64,000 nt of DNA from an uncultured Rhodopila sp. (GCA_903932145.1 CAIZFE010000004.1:248001-312000); one strand, 5' to 3'. Counted from the stretch's first letter, positions 44,674 through 53,927 are shown. Numbers and translations are program-made. Notes: generated by a model not told the origin, from the letters alone.

Positions 44674-46101
44674 ATGATCGAACTCCTGGAACAACAGAAG
44701 AAACTGACGACCAATCAGTGGAAACTTATCTGCACCGCCAACATCGCCGATTTGCTCGACTTCTTCGACTTTTTCCTGATCGGCTATGTCACCGCGGCAC
44801 TGACCAAACAATGGTCGCTGACCTATTGGGAAGGCGGGTCCATCCTGCTCGCCTCCGGGCTCGGCGCGGTCCCCGGCGCTTTCTACTGGGGCTGGCTCGG
44901 AGACCGGATCGGCCGGCGAACGGTGTTTATCCTGTCGTCGGTGACGATCTCCCTCGCCACCGGTGTCCTGGTGTTCACACCGGGTCCGGACGGCTTCATC
45001 CCCGGATGGGCCTTCCTGGTGTTCTTCCGCTTCTTCGTCGGCGTCGGTAACGCCGGCATTTTCACCATCGATCTGCCGTTGGTGCAGGAGTTCATTCCCG
45101 CCTACAAACGCGGCTGGGTCAGCGCGCTGATCACAACACTTCTGCCGGCCGGCAGCCTGCTGGCCGGCCTCGCGGCCTGGCAGTTGCTGCCGATCGTTGG
45201 CTGGCGTGGCCTGTTCGTGGTCGGCCTGGCGCCGCTGGTTCTGGTGTTCATGATCCGCTACTGGGTGCCGGAATCGCCACGCTGGCTGATGCTGATGGGA
45301 CGCCAGGAAGAGGCGCGGCAATCGCTGGCATGGGCGCTGATGATCGATCCGAACGAAATCGATTTACCCGCCACAGTGCCCGGGGTCGAGACAGCGCGTT
45401 GGTCGGAGTTGTTCAGGTATCCGCGCCTGGTTGCATCCGGATGCCTCACCGGCCTTACCCAGACCGGGGGAGCCTCGCTTGGGCTGTGGGGGCCGACGCT
45501 GCTGGTGCTGACGCTGATGCCGAAGATCACCCCGGAACACGCGGCGTTCCTGATGATCTTCGTCAACCTGGCCGGCGTGCTGGGCCGCTTTAGCGTCACC
45601 GCGTTGATCGAGCCCATGGGCCGGCGCGGGGCTGGAACGCTTTACTGCGTGCTGGCAGCAGTGCTGACCGCGTTGGATGGTTATCTGTACGACGTCTATG
45701 TTTTCGGCGTCTCGCTGTTCTTCATCCTCATGGTGGCGTCAACGTTTTTCGGCAGCGCGGTTTATACAGTCGTCGGCCCGTATATGGCCGAGATCTGGCC
45801 GGCCCGGCTGCGCGCCAGCGGCATGGGCCTGAGCTACGGCGTCGGCAATTGCGGCAAGTTCCTCGGCCCGCTCGGGCTGTCGCTGATCATGGGCGCCGGC
45901 GATGTGATCCGGCCTGCCTCACCCAACCTCGTCATGCTCGGTCCCGCGCTGAGTTACTTCGCGGCGTGGTATCTGCTGGGCGTGATCGGGTTCTATGTGT
46001 TCGGGTTCGAGCCTAAAGGCCGCACGTTCGAGGAAATCGACGACCGGCATGACATGCCGGTGCCAGAAACGGTCAGGGAAGGACGCGCGGCGGCGAGATG
46101 A
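44674..46101 (+). CDS. MFS transporter (metabolite:H+ symporter type)
   Basis: A 475-residue inner-membrane protein with twelve hydrophobic segments. The MFS loop 2-3 signature is 'GWLGDRIGRRTVF', and the sugar-porter-like 'YWVPESPRWLMLMGRQEEA' follows helix 6. The type resembles aromatic acid or niacin symporters. It could import the substrate for the neighbouring catabolic genes. GGAGG lies 8 bases before ATG 44674. Confidence 0.9.
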   Translation: MIELLEQQKKLTTNQWKLICTANIADLLDFFDFFLIGYVTAALTKQWSLTYWEGGSILLASGLGAVPGAFYWGWLGDRIGRRTVFILSSVTISLATGVLVFTPGPDGFIPGWAFLVFFRFFVGVGNAGIFTIDLPLVQEFIPAYKRGWVSALITTLLPAGSLLAGLAAWQLLPIVGWRGLFVVGLAPLVLVFMIRYWVPESPRWLMLMGRQEEARQSLAWALMIDPNEIDLPATVPGVETARWSELFRYPRLVASGCLTGLTQTGGASLGLWGPTLLVLTLMPKITPEHAAFLMIFVNLAGVLGRFSVTALIEPMGRRGAGTLYCVLAAVLTALDGYLYDVYVFGVSLFFILMVASTFFGSAVYTVVGPYMAEIWPARLRASGMGLSYGVGNCGKFLGPLGLSLIMGAGDVIRPASPNLVMLGPALSYFAAWYLLGVIGFYVFGFEPKGRTFEEIDDRHDMPVPETVREGRAAAR

Positions 46102-46153
46102 CGGGGTCCTGGCGGCCGATGGTCCTCGCGTGAGATCGAAGAACAAGACTTGA

Positions 46154-46426
46154 GAGGTCAGGCTGGCGGAGGAGTTGGTCTTCAAGGACGAGGCTGGCTT
46201 CGCGGACATCGAGACCGATACTGTGAGGCCCATTTTCGTGCTGCCGTCATTCGATGCCTGTTACGGCCCCTTCGAACGCGGCGAAGCGGCCACCGGCCAG
46301 GCGCTCGCGGCGCTGCCGGAGGCGATACGCCGCGCCGTTCGGAAGGAAGTGCGGCGCGACCTCGCCGACGGCGGCGGGCCTGTCGAGGTGGAGGCGGAGT
46401 ATCGGATCGCCAGTGCGCGCAGGTAG
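46154..46426 (+). pseudogene. C-terminal fragment of a SAM-dependent methyltransferase
   Basis: About 90 codons open after an in-frame TGA at 46151. The product ('EELVFKDEAGFADIETDTV', 'FDACYGPFERGEAATGQAL', 'LPEAIRRAVRKEVRRDL') matches the last quarter of class I methyltransferases of the UbiE/SmtA type, but the SAM-binding part is absent. It looks like a leftover from a deletion near the end of the MFS gene. The match is by pattern only. Confidence 0.5.
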
Positions 46427-46472
46427 CAGGGCGTGCTGAAGTGGAGGGCCAGGATCGAGGAGCCACCCGGGA

Positions 46473-47075
46473 CTATGGTGCGTCGGAATCCAGTAAAACG
46501 AACAGGATGCGGCAGGGCTCCGTTCCGCGGTTGATCCAGGCATGGTTGACAGCTTGTTGCACAATGACATCGCCCGGTTTGAAGTGCAGCGTCGTATCGT
46601 CAAGCATCATATCGATCGCCCCGGATAAGATGACCGCATAGTCAACCGTCCGCGTGCGATGCATGCTCGCCACTTGGGGTGGCCGGCCGCGTTTAGGAGC
46701 GTGGTCGCCAAGCACCTTCATCAGAGAATCAGCCGGCAGCTTCGCCAGCAGGTCGGCGTTGCCCGGCGGGACATCGACGATCCGTAGCACCGTGCCTCCG
46801 TCGGGTGGCCATAAGCCGCCGGTCCCCTTGCCAGCCAGGTCTTCGGCCGATAGCCCGGCGGGAGCTTTGTGCGTCGTCCACAGATCGACCGCGGCATTGC
46901 GGCCGGGGACCGCCGATTTCGGCTCGATCCGGGTGTCGAACAGCACGACCGCCTTGCCGGTAGCGTCAAGCCCGGTAACGACGCGGCGCGGCAGATCATC
47001 GGCCCGCGCGAATGTGGCACCAAGCGTGAACAGCAGGATCGCGGCAAGACAGGCGATGAGGCGGCGGGGCGGCAT
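46473..47075 (-). CDS. Exported cupin-domain protein
   Basis: A 200-residue protein with a signal peptide (1-25, 'LLFTLGATFARA'). The C-terminal half is a single cupin barrel: 'MHRTRTVDYAVILSG' (motif 1 with a reduced set of ligands) and 'FKPGDVIVQQAVNHAW' (motif 2 with the late His). The metal site may be incomplete. Function unknown; secreted single-domain cupins of this kind are often linked to sugar or aromatic metabolism. Confidence 0.82.
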   Translation of the reverse strand: MPPRRLIACLAAILLFTLGATFARADDLPRRVVTGLDATGKAVVLFDTRIEPKSAVPGRNAAVDLWTTHKAPAGLSAEDLAGKGTGGLWPPDGGTVLRIVDVPPGNADLLAKLPADSLMKVLGDHAPKRGRPPQVASMHRTRTVDYAVILSGAIDMMLDDTTLHFKPGDVIVQQAVNHAWINRGTEPCRILFVLLDSDAP

Positions 47076-47426
47076 GAGTTCTTCCTGTTCAATGACCGGC
47101 GATCAGCGAATTCATATCGCGGTCATCTGTTCCAATAGCAAGCCGACTCCAGGGAGGTTTCCGCTGATCTTCATGATCCGCCGGGACGCGCGACGCATCC
47201 CAACGCCTGACTGATATCCTCCGCCGCGGATGGCCGCTGCGATGCTGTACTGTGCAATCATGCAGGCTTGCAGCGGGACCGCGATCTTCTCATTCACGGT
47301 CCCCATGCGAAATTCAGAAAGCCGGCCAAGACAGGATGCCGCTTCTGGAATAGGGCCGCGCCAGGTGGCCCGGACATGCCGGGCCGTGACGATGGGGGCG
47401 AGAGTCGGCCTCAACGCGGGCTGAGA
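47076..47426. repeat. Gene-free stretch with REP-like palindrome, copy 11
   Basis: The palindrome GGCCCGG / CCGGGCC around ACATG is at 47367-47385. TCAACGCGG follows at 47411-47419 and, seven bases later, the stop codon of the molybdenum hydroxylase gene. Nothing else is recognised in these 351 bases. Confidence 0.75.
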
Positions 47427-50400
47427 TTACACCGCATCCAGTGAAACCTCCAGTGCCCGGCTGATCTCCTGGACCGTCGCGGGAGCGTCGAAACGAAATA
47501 GCGGGCTGAGGCCGCGTTCGATCCGCGAGGCGCGAATGGCCGACTTCACAGCGAAGAAGACGGAAGCGGCCATGACAAGCGGCGGTTCACCAACTTCCTT
47601 CGATGACAGGATGCCGCCGTTCGGGTCCGGCGGAACCTCAGGCACGGACTCCCGCGGGAACAGATAAGTGTTCATTTCCAATGGGATGCTGGAAGCTGCC
47701 GGCGGTTTGTAGGTCCAGGTATTGAGCGTGTTCAACCGGCCGGCTTCGTCGCCAGCCGACTCGGTAACGAGCATTTCGGTCATGACGTAGCCGATGCCCT
47801 GCACGAACGCCCCCTCAACCTGGCCGATGTCCAAGGCAGGGTTCAGTGACCACCCCATGTCGTACACAAGGTCCGACGACAGGATTTTCGTTTCTCCCGT
47901 AAGGATATCGACTTCAACCGTCGCACAGGCGCCTGAATAGGTGAAACCGACGAAATTATCGAACTCGCCCGGGACACCGTGCCCCGCGGTGTAGCCAGGA
48001 ATGCTGGGCTGTTCGTCGAAGGGCTTGTAAATCAGGGCCGGGGACTGGGTTTCGCCGCCGCGGATCACAGCCGTGTATGCGGCGGTGAGTGGAACACGAT
48101 TATTATAGGCAAGGGAAATCAGATTCTGCCACATCATTTTGGTCTGGCCGTATACTTCGACCTTAGTCTGCCAGCCAGTGGCCGGATAATCCCAGAAGTT
48201 GATTCCAGCCGTCTCGCATGCTTGCGGTCCATTCTCCGCGCGGTATTCGTTTGCGAACCCAATCAACCGCGTCCGCATTTGGCTACACAACCGCTTCACC
48301 GCTTCGGCATTATAGGGCGTGCCCGTCGAGCCACCCGTGCTGGTGGGATTTGGAATGACAGCGGTGCGCGCGGCGATGATCTCGATCATATCCATGGGCA
48401 TGTTCAGTATGTAGGCAGCCACCTGCCGGATATAGGTCAGCAATCCCTGCCCCATCTCGACGCCGCCCTGGTGGATGACGATGCTGCCGTCGTTGGCATA
48501 AATCGAAATGGTCGCATTTGCCTGTTCCAGCATCGTGACGTTGTAGCCGGAGCCGTATTTGACCGGCAGCATCGCGATACCGCGCTTACGCCAACGATTT
48601 TTTCTGTTGTAGTCCTGAACCTCTTTGTAACGGATTTCGAACCGGGATTTTTCCTTCAAATAATTCCAGACCTGACCCATATAGCAATACGACAGCGCCT
48701 GACCGAAGGGGGTTACATCGCCGCGCTGGTACAGGTTTTTCTCGCGGACGTCTTCCGGCCGCATGCCAATGGAAATGGCGGCGTCATCGAGCGCGTTTTC
48801 GATGATCAATGTGCCCTGGATGTCACCAAACGCCCGGAAGGCGGTGTTCGGGGCGGTGTTGGTGCGGCAGACATCGATCTGGTTTTCGAAATTGCGAACC
48901 GTGTAGGCGTTGTCGGCGCGGGTCTGGATGCAGTTTGAAACAATATAACTACAGTCATAGAACGCGCCGCCGTCACCCCACATCCGGTTCCAAAGGCCGT
49001 GAATGGTGCCTTTGTCGCCGGGGTCTTGTTCGCTGCCGGTGCCGATGGCGATCTGGTAACTGCCGTAATAGGCGTGCCGCTTGCCGATCATCGCGGTATC
49101 CTGCTCACGAGTCAGCACCAGCCGAACCGGCAGTTTCATGGCGCGGGCAGCGATAGCGGCGGCGGCGGTGACGAAGCGTGCCTGCTCGGTCTTTCCACCG
49201 AAGCCACCACCCACGGGCGGGACCTGAACCTCGATCGTGTTATATTGCGCACCCAGCGCCATAGCCGTGCTCTGATGCATTTCCATGGGGCTTTGCGTGG
49301 ATGGGCGCATCATCATCCGGCGGCCATCCAGCGGTTCGGCGATGGCGGCCTGCGTTTCCATGTAAAAATGAGCCTGGCCACCGGCGGTCTGGGTATTGCT
49401 GACGATCAGACACGGGGTGTTGCCAACGGCCCCCTGTTGGACGCCTGGAACCGGGTCGAGCGGATCCCGATCTGATTGTGTCCAATCGAAACGGCTGCCG
49501 GGGCGGGTGACCTTCCATATATGCCCGTACCACAAAGCACTTGTGGGAAAGTCCGGGAAAACGCTGCCCTTACTGATCGCATCCCGCAATGACAGAACAG
49601 GCTTGCTCCACCATTCGGGATCATCGGGTTGCGGCGCGATCATGCTATAAGCGACGCAATGATCGGACACATATTGCGCGATCGTTGCTGCCTGCTGCTC
49701 GGTATCGGCCGCAATCAGTGCCAGGGACTGACCTACATAATCGACTTTGTCATACGGTGCGAAAACGGGCTGGTCCGCACCCATGCCCTGCAGGTTTATG
49801 CCGCCATCCGGAATATTTTTCGCGGTAATGACGTCAACAAATCCCTGAAAGCGGGCAGCCAGCCTGACACGGAGCGCGCCGGTTTCGATGGTCCCCGTCG
49901 TACCAGGCCACTGAAATGACCACGTAACCACGGCGCGTTTGCTCTGCACCAGTGATGCGTTGACGGTCTTCGGCGGCACGGGGAGTTCATGCGTATAGTG
50001 CAACTGGCCCTGCGCCTGCTCCATGGCTGTCGTCTTGATGAAGGGCAGAGAAACCGGCGCTTTCCAGAGCTGGTTGCTGTAGAACTGCTTGCCGGTGCTG
50101 ACGGGCCACCGGCCCCAGGTAATATCGCCGCTTGAGGCAATTGCGGCGGGAACCGGCGCTTCCCGTGTATTCAAAGCGTTGATGACGGACTTGTAAAAAA
50201 ACGACAAAGCCAGGTGAGACTTATATTCGTTGGTGAACCCCTCATCCGGCAGGCCAGCCATCCGTGGCGCAACGCTGGCAAGTTCGGCAATGACTTCCTG
50301 TTGCAGCATCGCGACGTAGGCCGGAGCGTCTGTCAATGTCAGCGCCTTGCCGCGCATGGCTGCCTCGGTCCGGGTGGCACGCCACGGGTACGGGGCGATA

Positions 50401-52043
50401 CCACCGAAGACCAGGACCGCGTCCTGAACGACGAGATCGTCACCCATGACCAGCCGGCTCGTTGCATTAACGATGCTATGAGCGTTGACTTCGCGCAGGG
50501 CCACCTTTTGCGGAAACAGCATGTCGGCCTTGTCACCACATGGCAGTTGGAAGCGAAGCAGTATCAGGGCCGCCTGTAGCGACGGATCGCTCACGCAGGC
50601 ATTGATCAGATCCTGTATTTTGAAAGTGGCGGCAGTATCGGTTCTGGTATCAATGATATCGACCGTTGCGTCTATGGCGACGAGCGCTGTTGCCACGTCG
50701 GACGGGAAGGGTTCCCCTGTGCCGGCGACGATATGGGACAGCACCAGCATTAAGTTGCCACCCAGCGTCGCGGCATTGCGCACGATGTGGCCTGCGGTGC
50801 GGCGAAGCATGAAATCCACCGCCCCAAGACGGGTCAGCGCGGTTTGAATGGGCTGGCCGGCCGGACCTTGAGGGGTTTCGCCTCTATCGGTCATGACCTT
50901 GTTAACCAGGTCGATCAGGCTTGTGTAAATGATACCGGCCGCTACGGTTATGCTTTCGTCACTGACCACGGGCGCTGCGTGGAGTTCGGGCACATGGCTC
51001 AGGTTAATCAAAACCGTATCGACTAAATATTGTTCTTTATAAATGCCGAACCCGGTATTCGCCTGCACCAGGCGCATTGCCTCACCCTGGTGGGCGCGCA
51101 TCTGGGCCACGAGTTCCACCAGGGTCGTAGGCGACAACCAAAGTTGATGTCCGTGCCGGATATTGGCGCCGGTTGGGGGACGTCTGGCGCGAACCGGAAA
51201 AGGGATGATGAGGTCGGAGGTGGGGCGTTGGGCTTCATCGTCGGGATCGGGCAAACACTGCATCTGGTCGATATCGTCGGCGGGCGTCCAGTCGGATGCG
51301 AACTTTTTCATGCCCGTCAGGATGGATCGGTAACCGGTGCACCGGCACAGATTGCCGTCCAACGCGTCTTCGATTTCCCGCTTCGTCGCGTTGGGGTTGG
51401 TGGAAATGAAGGCGGACATATTCATAACGAAGCCAACAGTGCAGTAGCCGCATTGCGTGCCATTGTTCATCGCGAGCCGCCAGGCAACCGGATTCATGCC
51501 CTCGTTGAACATTTCCGAAGGCGACGTGGGCAGGTCGTCACGCAGGCGAACACTCAGTCCATTGCCGCTCGGGTTTGCCAGAATCGCGTCTTTTACGCTT
51601 TGAAGGACCTGTTCGCGTTTCGCGGAGGCCTCTTCTCGGGCTTTGACTACGCCGGGCGGCGGCGGCGCATCGATGGCCACACCCTGGCGGCTGGATGTTT
51701 GGGTATGGGTCAGGTTTGCCGGATTGGGCTTGCGCACGGATCCGGTGCCTTCGATCGTGGTCACGTTCATCCCATTCAGCGCGACGACCGGCCGCAAGCA
51801 GGCATTAATGGCTCGATGGTCGGCCTGATCCGTGTCGCGGTTCCATTCCGACAGAATGACGGTGCAGCCGCCGCAGCCGCCTTGACCGCAAGGCTTCTTC
51901 GGCCCGGAAAGGGCGATTTCAGGCGAGCGTAAAAAGTCGATCAGCAGCATGTCCGGAGATGGTTCGTGCAGGTCCACCCTCTGGCCATTGAGGAAAAAAT
52001 GAATGCTGTTGGCCTTATCCATATCTTGAACGAAATGGGACAT
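47427..52043 (-). CDS. Single-chain molybdenum hydroxylase (xanthine dehydrogenase/aldehyde oxidase type)
   Basis: A 1538-residue protein joining all three parts of a molybdenum hydroxylase. First a plant-type [2Fe-2S] domain (C52, C57, C60, C82 in 'PCGQGGCGGC' and 'NACLRP'), then the second [2Fe-2S] domain ('TQCGYCTVGF', 'GNLCRCTGYRS'), an FAD domain ('ANTGFGIYKEQYLV'), and the large molybdopterin part with 'GGGFGGKTEQ', 'GGVEMGQGLLTYI' and active-site Glu1486 in 'KEVGEPPLVMAA'. Bacterial enzymes are usually two or three separate subunits; the one-chain form is typical of eukaryotes. It is about 200 residues longer than eukaryotic xanthine dehydrogenase, partly through an insert between the two iron-sulfur domains. 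No XdhC-type maturation gene is adjacent. Substrate unknown. Confidence 0.9.
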   Translation of the reverse strand: MSHFVQDMDKANSIHFFLNGQRVDLHEPSPDMLLIDFLRSPEIALSGPKKPCGQGGCGGCTVILSEWNRDTDQADHRAINACLRPVVALNGMNVTTIEGTGSVRKPNPANLTHTQTSSRQGVAIDAPPPPGVVKAREEASAKREQVLQSVKDAILANPSGNGLSVRLRDDLPTSPSEMFNEGMNPVAWRLAMNNGTQCGYCTVGFVMNMSAFISTNPNATKREIEDALDGNLCRCTGYRSILTGMKKFASDWTPADDIDQMQCLPDPDDEAQRPTSDLIIPFPVRARRPPTGANIRHGHQLWLSPTTLVELVAQMRAHQGEAMRLVQANTGFGIYKEQYLVDTVLINLSHVPELHAAPVVSDESITVAAGIIYTSLIDLVNKVMTDRGETPQGPAGQPIQTALTRLGAVDFMLRRTAGHIVRNAATLGGNLMLVLSHIVAGTGEPFPSDVATALVAIDATVDIIDTRTDTAATFKIQDLINACVSDPSLQAALILLRFQLPCGDKADMLFPQKVALREVNAHSIVNATSRLVMGDDLVVQDAVLVFGGIAPYPWRATRTEAAMRGKALTLTDAPAYVAMLQQEVIAELASVAPRMAGLPDEGFTNEYKSHLALSFFYKSVINALNTREAPVPAAIASSGDITWGRWPVSTGKQFYSNQLWKAPVSLPFIKTTAMEQAQGQLHYTHELPVPPKTVNASLVQSKRAVVTWSFQWPGTTGTIETGALRVRLAARFQGFVDVITAKNIPDGGINLQGMGADQPVFAPYDKVDYVGQSLALIAADTEQQAATIAQYVSDHCVAYSMIAPQPDDPEWWSKPVLSLRDAISKGSVFPDFPTSALWYGHIWKVTRPGSRFDWTQSDRDPLDPVPGVQQGAVGNTPCLIVSNTQTAGGQAHFYMETQAAIAEPLDGRRMMMRPSTQSPMEMHQSTAMALGAQYNTIEVQVPPVGGGFGGKTEQARFVTAAAAIAARAMKLPVRLVLTREQDTAMIGKRHAYYGSYQIAIGTGSEQDPGDKGTIHGLWNRMWGDGGAFYDCSYIVSNCIQTRADNAYTVRNFENQIDVCRTNTAPNTAFRAFGDIQGTLIIENALDDAAISIGMRPEDVREKNLYQRGDVTPFGQALSYCYMGQVWNYLKEKSRFEIRYKEVQDYNRKNRWRKRGIAMLPVKYGSGYNVTMLEQANATISIYANDGSIVIHQGGVEMGQGLLTYIRQVAAYILNMPMDMIEIIAARTAVIPNPTSTGGSTGTPYNAEAVKRLCSQMRTRLIGFANEYRAENGPQACETAGINFWDYPATGWQTKVEVYGQTKMMWQNLISLAYNNRVPLTAAYTAVIRGGETQSPALIYKPFDEQPSIPGYTAGHGVPGEFDNFVGFTYSGACATVEVDILTGETKILSSDLVYDMGWSLNPALDIGQVEGAFVQGIGYVMTEMLVTESAGDEAGRLNTLNTWTYKPPAASSIPLEMNTYLFPRESVPEVPPDPNGGILSSKEVGEPPLVMAASVFFAVKSAIRASRIERGLSPLFRFDAPATVQEISRALEVSLDAV

Positions 52044-52281
52044 TGCTACGGTCTCCCTTCCAGGTACTCTTTGCATCGCCGTATCGGCAGCGTTCCGGCA
52101 GCGCGCGGCGTGAGCCAGAACGTTAACATACCGAGTTTGTTAAAGATACGGATACAACCGGTCAAGAGGGAAGTTCACGGGTTCCCGGAAAAGCTGTGGT
52201 TGGGCAATGCATATGCCGGGTATCTGGACTGGCTGGACGAATCCGCAACCATACGGTGGGTGCGGGAACTCGACTGACCCC

Positions 52282-52803
52282 TCACACCCCCAACAAAATC
52301 CCCAACGCCTGCCGATACGCGACCTCCGCCCGAGCCTTCAGCTCCGGCGTGGTGCAACTGCCGATCGGATGCTGGACCTTCATGAACGGATAGTCCGCCA
52401 GACCCATAATCTTCGCGATATTCTTCGCCGTCACCTCAAACGGTTCCGTCGTCAGTACTACCGCCCGCTTACCCAGTTGTTCAAAACTAATGCCGTCGTG
52501 CAGACTGCACGTTGAGCACGAGCCTCAATCACCCAGGCCGGTGATGAGAAAATCCACCTCCCGCGCGGCCTGAGCCAATGTCTCCGCCGGAGCGGGCGCG
52601 CTGGCGTTCGACTTCGAATAAATCGGGCGAACGATGCACCCATGCCGCTGCACAAACAGGTCGGCGACCTCCCGCAACATTTCCACGGCGTTCAGCTTGC
52701 CGTTCTCCAGAATGCCGATGGTCTTGCCGTCCAACGAATCAAGCGCCGGCGCTCGGAACACATGCCGCTCCGGACCGGACGACGTCGGATCATACAGTTG
52801 CAT
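52282..52803 (-). CDS. UGSC family selenoprotein (UGA read as selenocysteine)
   Basis: A 173-residue protein if the UGA at 52525-52527 is read as selenocysteine. Before it: 'MQLYDPTSSGPERHVF', 'LDGKTIGILENGKLNAVEML' and 'EVDFLITGLGD'. After it: Sec-G-S-C-S-T-C-S-L-H-D-G, then 'RAVVLTTEPFEVTAKNIAKI' and 'HPIGSCTTPELKARAEVAY', ending at TGA 52282-52284. The frame stays open for 81 codons past the UGA with normal codon use, and the Sec-Gly-Ser-Cys motif defines the UGSC family, which is known in Sec and Cys forms. A hairpin of SECIS type follows the UGA. The start has a strong AGGAGG site that contains the stop codon of the upstream gene. Function unknown; a redox reaction at the Sec/Cys pair is likely. 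Confidence 0.87.
52497..52511 (-). promoter_or_regulatory. Bacterial SECIS-like hairpin
   Basis: On the mRNA the sequence CGTGCA-GTC-TGCACG forms a six-pair stem with a three-base loop starting with G, 13 bases after the UGA. The upper part of the E. coli fdhF SECIS, as I recall it, has nearly the same stem (TGCA / TGCA) with a GGTC loop at almost the same distance. SelB would bind here to deliver Sec-tRNA. Confidence 0.75.
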
Positions 52804-52816
52804 AGACACCCCCTCC

Positions 52817-53893
52817 TTAGTTGCAGTCGATGCAGACCCCGATGGGCTTGTGCTGCATGATGGCCCCCCGGCCACGGCTCCATGACGGAATAAAGCACGA
52901 GTGGCCGCCAGCGTCACCGCCACCCATGGTGATCAGGATGTCATCAGGGGTCAAGCCACGATGCACGAATCCGGCCTCGGCCAAAGGATGCGCCTCCGGA
53001 CCGTGCTGCTTGTCGTATTCGACATCGCGGAATTTGCCGACGCCGCGCATCCCGTCCACCGACCGTTTGGCCTGGCTGAACAGGAACTCCTGCGCGTCCT
53101 TTCGGCTCCACCCCGCCGCCGCGAGGATGCTCATATGCTCGGGCGCCAGGATCACGACGCTTTCGCCCAGCGTGATGCAGCCATAGTTGGCCATGGCGTC
53201 GGCCACCGACCCAAGCACCTGTTGCGGCGTGTTGCCACCATGGTTCTCCACGTTGCAGAACCCGCCGCCGGCGAAGACGGTGACGCTGGAGACGCCGGCC
53301 GGATAATCCTGTGTCTCGCACAGCATCGGCCACGGATTCCCCCGCACCCGCTCGGCGATACAAAAACTGTATTTCCCGGGGTTGCCCTGGGTGGATTTGT
53401 CGGAGATCCCCGGGATCATCTGAAAGACGTTCCGCAGGATCAGCCGTGTCGCGCGCCCGATCGTCGCGTTCGCCCGGTTGCCCGGCCCGAACAGGTTGAC
53501 GTCGGCGTTCATGCCGATCATCTCGGCATAGGGGCCGCTGACGATCAGCAACGGCGCCGAACCGCCGGTGCTGGCGGTCGAGCCGTGGAAGTTGAAGGCC
53601 GGCTTGTCCATCGCCTCGAACGCCGCGACCACGACCGGGAAATACTCCGGCAGGCAACCGGCCATCACCGCGTTCACCGCCGCGGCGTGCACCGTCAGTT
53701 GCAGGCCCGTGGCGGGGTGGGTGGCGATGACAGCCTCGGCCGGACGACCCTCATACAGCAGCATCGCCTGCACCCGGTCCACGACCGGGGGAATCACCGG
53801 CAAACCGTCGGTCCAACCCTGTTCGTAACAATAATCGATCGCGGCGAGGAGATCGTCCGGGACGTCGTGGATGCGGTAGGAATCGAGTGGCAT
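52817..53893 (-). CDS. Conserved protein of unknown function, partner of the UGSC selenoprotein
   Basis: A 358-residue protein that I cannot assign to an enzyme class. Notable parts are 'YCYEQGWTDGLPVIPPV' near the N-terminus, the Gly/Asn-rich 'GPGNRANATIGRATRLIL', 'TVFAGGGFCNVENHGGN', 'ITMGGGDAGGHSCFIPSW' and the C-terminal 'GVCIDCN' with a Cys-x-x-Cys. Several Cys and His residues could bind a metal or take part in thiol chemistry with the selenoprotein. The two genes are 13 bases apart. No signal peptide is seen. Confidence 0.75.
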   Translation of the reverse strand: MPLDSYRIHDVPDDLLAAIDYCYEQGWTDGLPVIPPVVDRVQAMLLYEGRPAEAVIATHPATGLQLTVHAAAVNAVMAGCLPEYFPVVVAAFEAMDKPAFNFHGSTASTGGSAPLLIVSGPYAEMIGMNADVNLFGPGNRANATIGRATRLILRNVFQMIPGISDKSTQGNPGKYSFCIAERVRGNPWPMLCETQDYPAGVSSVTVFAGGGFCNVENHGGNTPQQVLGSVADAMANYGCITLGESVVILAPEHMSILAAAGWSRKDAQEFLFSQAKRSVDGMRGVGKFRDVEYDKQHGPEAHPLAEAGFVHRGLTPDDILITMGGGDAGGHSCFIPSWSRGRGAIMQHKPIGVCIDCN

Positions 53894-53927
53894 GGACCAA
53901 GGCCCCTAATGATAACGAGGTCGGGCC

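Noticed and set aside
21793-47391. The palindromes as a CRISPR array
   Set aside because: The copies are self-complementary, irregularly spaced over 26 kb and vary in sequence; there are no regular spacers or cas genes.
51966-52277. Open frame of 103 codons on the plus strand between the molybdenum hydroxylase and the UGSC gene
   Set aside because: Most of it is antisense to the iron-sulfur end of the hydroxylase gene; no ribosome site or recognisable domain, although the last 30 residues look protein-like.
52525-52527. Interpretation of the UGA as a nonsense mutation in a dead gene
   Set aside because: The Gly-Ser-Cys context, 81 further open codons and the SECIS-type hairpin at the right distance fit selenocysteine better.
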